A DNA stretch of 5,916 nucleotides from Phycisphaerales bacterium UBA7708 (GTDB taxonomy: Bacteria > Planctomycetota > Phycisphaerae > Sedimentisphaerales > Anaerohalosphaeraceae): positions 1 to 5,916 of the forward strand of contig DLFY01000039.1 in the NCBI GenBank assembly GCA_002482415.1, given 5' to 3'. Within the stretch, counting starts at the first letter, position 1; the number at the start of each line of letters is the position of its first letter. Below the pieces are notes generated by a model. The model saw nothing but the letters and a program-made list of their open reading frames with translations, was not told the origin of the DNA and did not search any database. This document shows positions 1 to 5,916 of this stretch, piece after piece. A program made the position numbers and the translations under genes.

Positions 1-2378
1 GAATCACCTGCCGTCAAACCTGCAGGCCAGCCCGCATCCACACCGGTTTTTAAATCCCCTGCCAGGACTTTCCATGCCGATAATTCCTTTGGGGCAATTT
101 GATGACGAAATGTGATCTCGTATAAAATGGACTGCTGCCCTCTGGATACAACCTTTAACGGTGTCGGCTTCCAGGAACGCTGCCGCTGTTTGGGAATATC
201 CCGGCACACTTCAGCGATAACCTGATTGACATCAATATCCCCGGGGAAATGGACAACAAATCGCTGCGTCGCGCCCTGCGGCCCGGTTGTTTTGAGTCGA
301 TACCCCTTCTTTGTCGATTCAATAACCGCAGGAATCCCATACACTTTGGGAGAACGCAGCGTTTGAGATGCCGGCTGGACATGCAATACCATAACCTGCC
401 GGGCCGGCACAGTGAATTGAATCTGCTGACCCAGATTGACCACAGGTCCGGCATTTGTCAGACACCATTTCTCATCAGGATAAAGCTGCCTGATTTCACA
501 CGGCTGATTTCCCTTGAAGCCAAGCTGTTCGTTGAGCGGTACAACCACCTTTCTGCTCCAGTAATTTGGATTCACCAGAAAGATATAGCCGTGGTCATCA
601 CGGGCATGGGAATATATCTCTGCGCCGCCGATGCCGGGTTTGTCTCCGGCGTTATACGTCGTCGTCCAGAGGTCATAGTTGTCTTTGATTAACCCCAGCC
701 ATTTCCTGTAAAAGTCAATAATGCTCTGCTTCCTGGAATCCGGCAGCGTTTCCAGCCAAAATCGAAGTTCGCCAAATCCCAGATTTGGAACTACCGCAAG
801 TGTTGACAATGCTCCGAATTGATAATTGGCCGTGTCAGGCACGATGGAATTCTGGCAGAAAAAATACTGTACATTGGAGAGGTATCTGTAGGGTATAAAT
901 CTCGAATAATGCAATGAAACCATCTGCTCGCGTCGGACATCATCCAGAAGACGAGTCATGTTCAGGCCGTGCCACGGCTTATCCATGTAGGGGTCCGTCA
1001 GGTACAAATTGTGATTGTACCAGGCGATTTTCGGCAGCAATTCAGCCCATACCCCGGAATTCGACCAGGTCATCATATTCTCTGAAACGCTGTTGATGGC
1101 CTCAAGCACCTGCGTTAAACCCCTGACCTGTGCGTAAACCAGCTCTTCGTCCGCCGCTCCTTCGGCACGTTTCCAGATTTTCAGAAAGTCCAGACAGTGC
1201 ATTTCAAAGCCGTACTTTTTGCAGTATTCGGTTGTCCGGGCAATGTAAAGGTCCACAAATTTCTTGTTGCCGAAATGGCACTCCTCGGGAGTAATCCCGA
1301 ATTGGGCGTGGTTATTATTATAAAAGTTGTAATGGTCACAGAACAACTGTTCCGTGGCGGAATAGTCGCCTACGCGTACGCCCAGACGGTTTGCATACTT
1401 TACAAACTTTTTTACATACGCCGGGTCCGGATCTTCCAGCGTCGCATCAAATGGACCTGGCCAAACCTGATAATGCTCAAGCCCAATCTCCGACATCAGC
1501 TTGATGTCTTTTTCCAGCCAATCCGTATGCCAGCCAAGCGTAGGATTGTCCTTCATCGTATAAAATACTTCGCCATCCGCGACCTGGGTATAGCGATTAT
1601 TAATGCCTGCCGTGGCAGTCATCGGGCGATTAAAGCGAGGTTTGCAGCGAGCTTGAACATAATGATCCATTGCCTCGACTTCGCCATCATCGAATCCATA
1701 TCGGACATTTTTGGCAAGCTGTGTGCGTCCAATGGTCAGAGAATGGCAGGCATATTCCCTGCCGGCAGCCAGGTCCTCCTTTGGAGGATAGGTTACGCTC
1801 CAGATGCCATCTTTCGTTTTTATTTTTGAATAGGGAAAGTCCAAAGACACGAAGCATCCGGCATCCTGGCCCCGATAGAAGGCACAAATATCCAGCAAGG
1901 ATGTGCTCGCTACCACAGGTTCCACTTCAGACGCGGCATTCCACAAGGATACCGAATCAATATGGATCGGCCTGTGAGCTTTCAGCGTCAGCGTCTTGGT
2001 TACGCACGAGGGCACTTCAACACTGTATTTGAGCGTCCAGTCAAACAGGGCATTTGTCCCTTCAATAATAATTGAGGCTTCTTGTTTCCTTTTATCGCGG
2101 TCATTAATTCGAAAGAAATCTTTTTCCGGTGTCATGGTTTTCCCATCGATCTGCAGCATCCATGGAACACTGGTGATGGTGCGATGATTATCCAGTGTGA
2201 CAACTTCATGAATTCCACCCGTATCCTGAATCAGGTCCAGGGTAAAATCCGGGTCGCCGATTTGGATTTCAGCCTGCCCGGACAGCGTCTGCTGATCCGA
2301 ACCGGAGACCTTGTTTACTTCGCCCCATGCACAGACCGACAGGCAAAGAACGATACACAGTTTTACACATGAATTCAT
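1..2378 (-). CDS. Secreted glycoside-hydrolase-like protein (clan GH-D/alpha-galactosidase-like fold), C-terminus cut off by window edge
   Basis: The frame is open for 792 codons from ATG 2378 to the left edge, with no stop. The start is supported by GGAG at 2385-2388, 6 nt upstream. Residues 1-19 look like a signal peptide (hydrophobic LCIVLCLSV, probable cleavage after AWG), so the protein is probably exported. By eye the layout is a beta-rich N-terminal region (about 35-230), a probable TIM barrel (about 245-570) and a beta-rich region (about 585-668) containing GYIFLVNPN, which resembles the C-terminal sheet of glycoside hydrolases. A further unassigned region starts near 675. In the barrel, WHTDWLEKDIKLMSEIGLEHY (281-303) resembles an early strand-helix unit. 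D397 in HCLDFLKIW and D462 in YLTDPYMD sit where GH27/GH36-type enzymes carry the nucleophile and acid/base. This family placement is inference; no exact GH family was recognised. It is probably the last gene seen in a three-gene minus-strand unit, 138 bp after the pseudopilin-like gene. The substrate is unknown. Confidence 0.8.
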   Translation of the reverse strand, partial: MNSCVKLCIVLCLSVCAWGEVNKVSGSDQQTLSGQAEIQIGDPDFTLDLIQDTGGIHEVVTLDNHRTITSVPWMLQIDGKTMTPEKDFFRINDRDKRKQEASIIIEGTNALFDWTLKYSVEVPSCVTKTLTLKAHRPIHIDSVSLWNAASEVEPVVASTSLLDICAFYRGQDAGCFVSLDFPYSKIKTKDGIWSVTYPPKEDLAAGREYACHSLTIGRTQLAKNVRYGFDDGEVEAMDHYVQARCKPRFNRPMTATAGINNRYTQVADGEVFYTMKDNPTLGWHTDWLEKDIKLMSEIGLEHYQVWPGPFDATLEDPDPAYVKKFVKYANRLGVRVGDYSATEQLFCDHYNFYNNNHAQFGITPEECHFGNKKFVDLYIARTTEYCKKYGFEMHCLDFLKIWKRAEGAADEELVYAQVRGLTQVLEAINSVSENMMTWSNSGVWAELLPKIAWYNHNLYLTDPYMDKPWHGLNMTRLLDDVRREQMVSLHYSRFIPYRYLSNVQYFFCQNSIVPDTANYQFGALSTLAVVPNLGFGELRFWLETLPDSRKQSIIDFYRKWLGLIKDNYDLWTTTYNAGDKPGIGGAEIYSHARDDHGYIFLVNPNYWSRKVVVPLNEQLGFKGNQPCEIRQLYPDEKWCLTNAGPVVNLGQQIQFTVPARQVMVLHVQPASQTLRSPKVYGIPAVIESTKKGYRLKTTGPQGATQRFVVHFPGDIDVNQVIAEVCRDIPKQRQRSWKPTPLKVVSRGQQSILYEITFRHQIAPKELSAWKVLAGDLKTGVDAGWPAGLTAGD

Positions 2379-2503
2379 GAATTTCTCCAAATAGCCAGAT
2401 GTTCTGACCCAACTGACGAAAATAGAATCGTCGTAATAATTTACCACACAAATCGGCAAGACGCAACAGCCGTACTCAAACCCAGTCAATCAGCCAGTAC
2501 AAA

Positions 2504-2534
2504 ATTATACCGTGTTTTAGTAGGTGGTCATCAA
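2504..2534 (-). promoter_or_regulatory. Weak candidate internal promoter upstream of the glycoside-hydrolase-like gene
   Basis: On the minus strand a perfect TATAAT (2504-2509) lies just after the stop codon of the pseudopilin-like gene. TTGATG (2529-2534) lies 19 bp upstream, inside the last codons of that gene. The -10 is ideal, but the -35 matches only four of six bases and the spacer is longer than the preferred 17 bp. If active it would give the glycoside-hydrolase-like gene its own transcript with a leader of about 120 nt. An A/T-rich hexamer can arise by chance in an intergenic gap, so this is tentative. Confidence 0.25.
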
Positions 2535-3389
2535 CCACTTGTTTCCACTCGATATCCAGCCGATTCTGCCGTTATCATCACTCAGGCCGCGTATTTGATC
2601 GAGATTGAAATCCCCCCTGTCTTTCCAACCCACGGAGCCGTCCGTAAACAGATTATTGGTTCCCGCAATCGCCGGCGGCTCCAGCAGCGCCGTATCGTAC
2701 TGAACCCGGCTGCCCAGGTCCGCCAGATAGGAAGGACCTTTGAGTCCGTGATTATAAGCCCACGCACCCGGCACCATGGGGGCGGCCGCCGAGTAGGATA
2801 CTTTGATAAAGTGATCCGCCATCATCAGTTTTCTGCCGGTACTATTAAGGTTGTCGGCCAGGTCACGAACCACAGTCTTGGGTGTGGGCGTCAGGTGTGC
2901 CCAGCTTTTGACCTGTCCGAAGTAGTTATATGTCGCATGGAAATATCCCTTGGGAACATAGTGCTGAATCAGCATCTCGCGATAGACTTCCGATGCCTCG
3001 GGGCAGAAATAGACGCTGTGGGAAGGAGTTGTGGTGTCTTTCTCATACCCTGCCACATAACTGCCGATGGAATAGAGGCTGAAATCCCCCTGGGCATAAT
3101 AGGGCTTGATATAAGCATTTTCGCTGTCCACCACCACCATGCTCGGCCATAACTGACCAATATTGGTGCCGGGAGTTTTAGGCAGTCGGCTGTGATGATC
3201 CCCGCCATAGGCAATCAGCGCTACACCCCACTGATGAAGCTGAGAGGAACAGACCGCCTTTCTGGCCTGAGCCTTCACCTTTCTCAGTACCGGCACTACA
3301 ATCGCCAGCAGCAGTGCAATCACCGCGATGACCACCAGAAGCTCAATCAGCGTAAATCCGTTTGTGTCCCGTGTTTTTTCCCTGTTCAT
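2517..3389 (-). CDS. Pseudopilin-like protein with prepilin-type N-terminal cleavage/methylation motif
   Basis: A complete 290-aa frame. The start at 3389 is well fixed: an in-frame TGA lies six codons upstream, and AGAAGG sits 10 nt before the ATG. The N-terminus is a class III prepilin signal: a short charged leader (MNREKTRDTN) then G11-F12-T-L-I-E16-L-L, with the conserved Glu at mature position +5 and a hydrophobic helix to about residue 35. Prepilin peptidase is expected to cut between G11 and F12. The C-terminal domain is far larger than in a typical minor pseudopilin. It contains NNLFTDGSVGW (245-255), matching the DG half of the H-X9-DG motif of the planctomycete DUF1559-like pseudopilin group, but the residue 10 before D250 is Ala (A240) instead of His. 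Such proteins are greatly expanded in Planctomycetota and Lentisphaerota, and their individual roles are mostly unknown. It lies 111 bp after the LamG gene and 138 bp before the glycoside-hydrolase-like gene, so a role in surface display or type II-like export is plausible but not shown. Confidence 0.92.
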   Translation of the reverse strand: MNREKTRDTNGFTLIELLVVIAVIALLLAIVVPVLRKVKAQARKAVCSSQLHQWGVALIAYGGDHHSRLPKTPGTNIGQLWPSMVVVDSENAYIKPYYAQGDFSLYSIGSYVAGYEKDTTTPSHSVYFCPEASEVYREMLIQHYVPKGYFHATYNYFGQVKSWAHLTPTPKTVVRDLADNLNSTGRKLMMADHFIKVSYSAAAPMVPGAWAYNHGLKGPSYLADLGSRVQYDTALLEPPAIAGTNNLFTDGSVGWKDRGDFNLDQIRGLSDDNGRIGWISSGNKWLMTTY

Positions 3390-3440
3390 ACCGAAATCGC
3401 CTTCTCATGCCTGGTATATGACATTAACTGGTTCTTAAAG

Positions 3441-3474
3441 ATGCGGCGGCAGTCATCAAGCTCTGCCGCCGCAT
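3441..3474 (-). terminator. Strong 12-bp GC-rich hairpin between the LamG and pseudopilin-like genes
   Basis: Read on the minus strand, ATGCGGCGGCAG and CTGCCGCCGCAT form a perfect 12-bp stem around a 10-nt loop, 26 bp after the stop of the LamG gene. It is followed by CTTTAAG, so the U-tract is short and poor. It could be a leaky intrinsic terminator that lowers expression of the two downstream genes, or an mRNA 3'-end stabiliser at a processing site. The inverted repeat itself is certain; full termination is not. Confidence 0.6.
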
Positions 3475-3500
3475 ATAGTGTGTGCATACCCTGCTTTCGC

Positions 3501-5402
3501 TTATTCGCAGCCGTAATTGTTATAGGAATAGCATTCCAGCCAATGGGCCGCGATCATGGCAAAATCACTTAAATCCACATGGCAGTCTTTATTGATGTCT
3601 TCGGCAATCGGCTCGGTCGCACAGAGTATGCCGCCGCCCTGCTGATAGAGGGCCTTGACGTCTTCAAGACTCAGCGTGCCGTGATAAAAACGAACCTCGT
3701 CGAGCTTGCCCTTCCAGAAGGATCCCAGATCACCGGCCGGATTGGATTTATGGCCAAAGGCCAGCGGATAACCCGCCGCACCCTTCATGGGGCCGGGCAG
3801 ATCATACCCCCACCCCTCGTGCAGAAATCCGTCAAAGTAAACCTTCAGGACAGTCCCCTTGACCGTTACAGCGACATGATGCCACCCGTCAACACAGGTC
3901 GGAGTGGTTCGAACCCCATAGCTATCAATGGTGGATTTAAACCAGTTATTCATGCCGGTCGACGTCCAGCCGTCCTGACCCGTAAAGATCATCCAGCCCT
4001 CCAGCGAGGCAAAAGAACAGGACATCTTGTTCAGCACCATGGCATACGATGACTGGGCCGCTTCCTGATTGACCCAGAACGACAGGGATATTTCGTCGGT
4101 AAAATCGAAGTTTTCGGGATTCGCAATGTCGATACCCGTATCCGTACCGTTGAACTGGGCACACTGGCCATGCTGACCGTCAACCCAGCTAATCCCGCCG
4201 ACGGTCGTGCCGTGATTGCCGTTACCGCTGGCATCCTCGGCATTGCCATCCAGCGGCCAGTAGCCAACCAGGGTCAGCGGCACCGGAATCGGTTCGACGG
4301 TTCCGTAAAACTTAATTTCGGACAAGCCTAAACCCGCCGGCGCGCTTGGACCGCCCCATGACTCGAGAGAAATGAGTTTTACATAACGGATATCACCTGT
4401 ATGCGTGATGGGAAACACCGTACCAAAGGGGTCCGTACTTGTCATGGGAGCCAGCGGAATCTCGATGATTCCAAGATCTTGATACTGCGCAGGATTATCA
4501 AAAGCCGGATTTGTCAAAGACACCAGAACACGCGCATATCTCCATTGATAATAGAACGGTATTCCCGGGTAAAGATTGAGGTTCCATATCTTAAGCTGAC
4601 TCAGTGTGCCTATGCCGCCCAGATCGACGGTAATCCATGAAGAAGTTGCGTTCTCAAACCATGCGGTACCGTCTGCCGGTGTGCAGGAATGTGTATCCTG
4701 AACGCCATTGATATTAAGGCCGGCTCCGTTCAAGCAAAATGAAGGCTGATAGCTTGCATAATGTCCTGAATAATTGAGAAGCGCAGCGGTTGAGATTTCC
4801 GGCGCCAGCACGGGCGCATCGCGCTTTATATCCCCGCGGAATTGAACTTCCGCCAGGCCCCCGTCGGTATTGCCTCCAACCCACTTTTCTTTAAGAACCA
4901 GCTTGACATAACGAATTGTTCCGGTGTGGCTGATGCTAAATGCCTTTCCGAAAGAATCGGTCGTCGTCATGGGAGCCATCGGAATCTCGATTTGCCCCAG
5001 ATTCTGGTAGTGATTCGGATCGGAAAATTCCGGATCTGTCAGAGACACCAGCACCTGCGCATATTTCCACATATAAACAGGGCTGCCTACGGCAAAATTG
5101 GCGTTCCAGATTTTCAATTGCTGCAGCGTACCTTCTCCGCCCAGATCGAAAGTAATCCACATGGGACCTGATAATCCATCATACCACGAAGCATTATCAT
5201 TCAATGTATTGGTGTGCGTATCCGGACCATTGATATTAAGGCCATTCCCATTGACACACCCCATGGGGACGTATGTCCCATAGTAACCTGAACAATTATA
5301 AACCGACACCCCAGTGAGAAGCTCATTGGGATCCGCCAATACCACCCCCGCCATCATCACCCATGCCAATACCACTCCTGCCAATCGTGTTCGCTTGTTC
5401 AT
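3501..5402 (-). CDS. Secreted LamG-domain protein with two tandem discoidin-like (F5/8 type C) domains and a C-terminal dockerin-like calcium loop
   Basis: A complete 633-aa frame. The ATG at 5402 has a good ribosome binding site, AGGAG at 5410-5414 with a 7-nt spacer. Residues 1-23 form a signal peptide (MNKRTR, then a hydrophobic stretch ending VLA|DP), so the protein is exported. Two homologous discoidin-like beta-sandwich domains follow (about 28-190 and 205-367), sharing WIT-x-DLGG-x-GTL-x-QLKIWN and APMT-x-TD-x-FG. After a Pro-rich linker (PIPVPLT) comes a LamG/concanavalin A-like domain (about 378-587), with YWPLDGNAEDASGNGNHG, GWHHVAVTV, LKVYFDG and GKLDEVRFY. The tail carries one EF-hand-like loop with D602, N604, D606, D610 and D613, then AHWLEC, as in type I dockerin repeats. 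No catalytic motif is seen, so it probably binds carbohydrate or surface material rather than cutting it. It is the first convincing gene after the 5849-5877 promoter and probably leads the operon. Domain names come from recognised patterns, not a search. Confidence 0.93.
   Translation of the reverse strand: MNKRTRLAGVVLAWVMMAGVVLADPNELLTGVSVYNCSGYYGTYVPMGCVNGNGLNINGPDTHTNTLNDNASWYDGLSGPMWITFDLGGEGTLQQLKIWNANFAVGSPVYMWKYAQVLVSLTDPEFSDPNHYQNLGQIEIPMAPMTTTDSFGKAFSISHTGTIRYVKLVLKEKWVGGNTDGGLAEVQFRGDIKRDAPVLAPEISTAALLNYSGHYASYQPSFCLNGAGLNINGVQDTHSCTPADGTAWFENATSSWITVDLGGIGTLSQLKIWNLNLYPGIPFYYQWRYARVLVSLTNPAFDNPAQYQDLGIIEIPLAPMTSTDPFGTVFPITHTGDIRYVKLISLESWGGPSAPAGLGLSEIKFYGTVEPIPVPLTLVGYWPLDGNAEDASGNGNHGTTVGGISWVDGQHGQCAQFNGTDTGIDIANPENFDFTDEISLSFWVNQEAAQSSYAMVLNKMSCSFASLEGWMIFTGQDGWTSTGMNNWFKSTIDSYGVRTTPTCVDGWHHVAVTVKGTVLKVYFDGFLHEGWGYDLPGPMKGAAGYPLAFGHKSNPAGDLGSFWKGKLDEVRFYHGTLSLEDVKALYQQGGGILCATEPIAEDINKDCHVDLSDFAMIAAHWLECYSYNNYGCE
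4302..4790 (-). repeat. Second copy of the discoidin-like domain coding repeat
   Basis: Encodes about residues 205-367 of the LamG protein and aligns over its full length with the copy at 4833-5321. Shared blocks include NYSGHY/NCSGYY, GLNING, WIT-x-DLGG, LKIWN, VLVSLT, APMT and IRYVKL. A 27-nt stretch at 4441-4467 differs by one base from the matching stretch in the other copy, while much of the rest has drifted. This indicates an internal duplication that is not recent overall. Confidence 0.88.
4833..5321 (-). repeat. First copy of the discoidin-like domain coding repeat
   Basis: Encodes about residues 28-190 of the LamG protein and is the tandem partner of 4302-4790, separated by a linker of about 14 residues. 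By eye more than half the residues are identical between the copies. The best conserved DNA is at 4966-4992, matching 4441-4467 except for one base. This copy has GNTDGG where the second has a Pro/Ala/Gly-rich loop, so binding loops may differ. Confidence 0.88.
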
Positions 5403-5842
5403 TTTAATTCTCCTGTTTAAAGTAAACTTTCTAACTCACTCCGCCAAAAAGGATTACATGCATTGCACCAACGCGAAAGACCTTCGCTTGCCTCCTGATT
5501 CAATCACAATGGCCAGGAAACACACAATTCTGATATTGTTTTGACATCCAGTCAGGTCGCTTGGACATAAACCGAAATCGCGAAGATCCAATATGTTCAG
5601 GAATTGTCCCCCGGCCACAGAACATACAAGGCATTTCTTAGCATCTTATATCGCATTAAGATATTGCTGCCTGAGTTCAATAAAGATGATAAAGCACCAT
5701 AGACATGCCGAATACAGCAGCTTGGCCGATGCTGCAAAAACCGCTGCATCTTAACCCAAATCTTCCGCAGAGAAGCCATTTGCGATCCTGTCTGTGGCAG
5801 CATAATTTTCACTCACGAACGATTTTGGACATCATTAACGTT
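5403..5842 (-). other. Long (about 440 nt) untranslated leader between the regulated promoter and the LamG gene
   Basis: This stretch lies between the predicted transcription start and ATG 5402, and I see no convincing gene in it. It holds a perfect AGGAGG (minus strand, 5491-5496) with no start codon at usable distance. Just downstream is a small hairpin, GCGAA-N5-TTCGC (5473-5487). Two short minus-strand frames (5634-5500 and 5812-5597) lack ribosome binding sites. No known riboswitch class was recognised. The length leaves room for post-transcriptional control or for a second, unseen promoter nearer the gene. Confidence 0.4.
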
Positions 5843-5846
5843 AATG
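5833..5846. promoter_or_regulatory. Perfect 14-bp palindromic operator, LacI/GalR-type
   Basis: CATTAACGTTAATG is a perfect inverted repeat with a central CG, the layout typical of LacI/GalR-family operators. It begins 2 bp downstream of the -10 box of the minus-strand promoter, so its centre falls about +2 to +3 from the predicted transcription start, a standard position for a repressor. The right half also reads as tandem TTAACG-TTAATG-TTAATA hexamers (5835-5852) that run into the -10. The palindrome is directly visible; the regulator family is inferred and no regulator gene is in the window. Confidence 0.7.
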
Positions 5847-5848
5847 TT

Positions 5849-5877
5849 AATATATTTATTATCGTCTCACCTGTCAA
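5849..5877 (-). promoter_or_regulatory. Near-consensus sigma-70-type promoter for the minus-strand gene set
   Basis: Minus strand: a perfect -35 TTGACA (5872-5877), an optimal 17-bp A/T-rich spacer, and TATATT as -10 (5849-5854, five of six matches). The predicted start is near 5842, inside the palindromic operator. It points at the LamG gene, whose start codon is about 440 nt downstream, and no other minus-strand gene of quality lies between. Such a strong core promoter with an operator on the start site suggests an inducible unit held off by a repressor. Confidence 0.72.
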
Positions 5878-5890
5878 GCGAATTACCTGT
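5869..5890. repeat. Short direct repeat ACCTGT-N10-ACCTGT across and upstream of the -35 box
   Basis: ACCTGT occurs at 5869-5874 and again at 5885-5890 (ACAGGT on the minus strand), 16 bp apart. The first copy overlaps the -35 hexamer by three bases. It could be a site for a second DNA-binding protein, but six-base repeats arise easily by chance, and none was recognised as a known site. Confidence 0.25.
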
Positions 5891-5916
5891 TTTTCTATGA
5901 ATTTTTGTCTGCAGGA

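Noticed and set aside
249..692. 147-codon plus-strand frame
   Set aside because: Lies entirely antisense to the well-supported glycoside-hydrolase-like frame, with no recognisable protein features.
1197..1829. 210-codon plus-strand frame
   Set aside because: Antisense shadow of the barrel region of the glycoside-hydrolase-like gene. Length alone is not evidence, and no ribosome site or family motif was seen.
2415..2432. GACGA-N8-TCGTC inverted repeat upstream of the glycoside-hydrolase-like gene
   Set aside because: Only 5 bp of pairing with an 8-nt loop, within chance expectation.
2595..3152. 185-codon plus-strand frame
   Set aside because: Antisense to the pseudopilin-like gene, with no motif and no ribosome binding site.
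3390..3400. The 11-mer GCGATTTCGGT just before the pseudopilin-like ATG, also found in the leader near 5573 ahead of another ATG
   Set aside because: An 11-nt match is expected a few times by chance in a window of this size, and the sequences after the two ATGs are unrelated, so it does not show a pseudogene copy.
5541..5569. Plus-strand TTGACA at 5541-5546 as a possible divergent promoter
   Set aside because: At 17-18 bp downstream only poor -10 matches (GACATA, ACATAA) occur, and no plus-strand gene follows.
5722..5750. Partial inverted repeat GATGC-A-GC/GC-A-GCATC in the leader (minus strand)
   Set aside because: The stem is interrupted by an A-A mismatch, leaving 5+2 pairs, and no U-tract follows. 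It is not a terminator and not clearly a regulatory fold.
5597..5812. 71-codon minus-strand frame starting GTG 30 nt after the predicted transcription start
   Set aside because: No Shine-Dalgarno sequence before the GTG (or before the alternative ATG at 5803), no recognised domain or signal peptide, and a composition like random translation.
5825..5853. Plus-strand TTGGAC-N17-TAATAT overlapping the operator as a divergent promoter
   Set aside because: Both hexamers are weak, and the remaining plus-strand sequence to 5916 shows no ribosome site or convincing start. A gene beyond the window cannot be excluded.

Overview
The window looks like part of a Planctomycetota genome, most likely class Phycisphaerae (Sedimentisphaerales-like). 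Three traits point there together: a secreted LamG protein ending in a single dockerin-like calcium loop (D-x-N-x-D-x-x-V-D-x-x-D-F followed by A-H-W-L), a large pseudopilin-like protein with a GFTLIELL N-terminus and an N-x-L-F-x-D-G-S-V-x-W C-terminal motif, and a secreted glycoside-hydrolase-like enzyme beside them. Lentisphaerota share the pseudopilin expansion and are the main alternative. This assignment is by pattern only.

All convincing genes lie on the minus strand, so the locus reads from right to left. At the right end (5849-5877) is a near-consensus sigma-70 promoter, TTGACA-N17-TATATT. A perfect 14-bp palindrome with a central CG (5833-5846) covers the predicted start of transcription, as expected for repression by a LacI/GalR-type regulator. 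A leader of about 440 nt follows, with no convincing gene. Then come (1) a 633-aa secreted protein with two tandem discoidin-like domains, a LamG domain and a dockerin-like tail (5402-3501); (2) a strong 12-bp GC-rich hairpin in the 111-bp gap; (3) a 290-aa pseudopilin-like protein (3389-2517); (4) a 138-bp gap with a weak candidate internal promoter; and (5) a secreted multidomain protein resembling alpha-galactosidase-type glycoside hydrolases. This last frame runs open from 2378 off the left edge (792 codons seen, C-terminus missing).

The simplest reading is a small sugar-responsive polysaccharide-use locus. A repressor would hold the promoter shut until a glycan-derived ligand appears. 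The exported products would be a carbohydrate- or surface-binding LamG/discoidin protein and a glycoside hydrolase, with a membrane-anchored pseudopilin-like partner of unknown role. Co-transcription and the substrate are inferences. No regulator or transporter gene, RNA gene, mobile element or CRISPR array is visible here.
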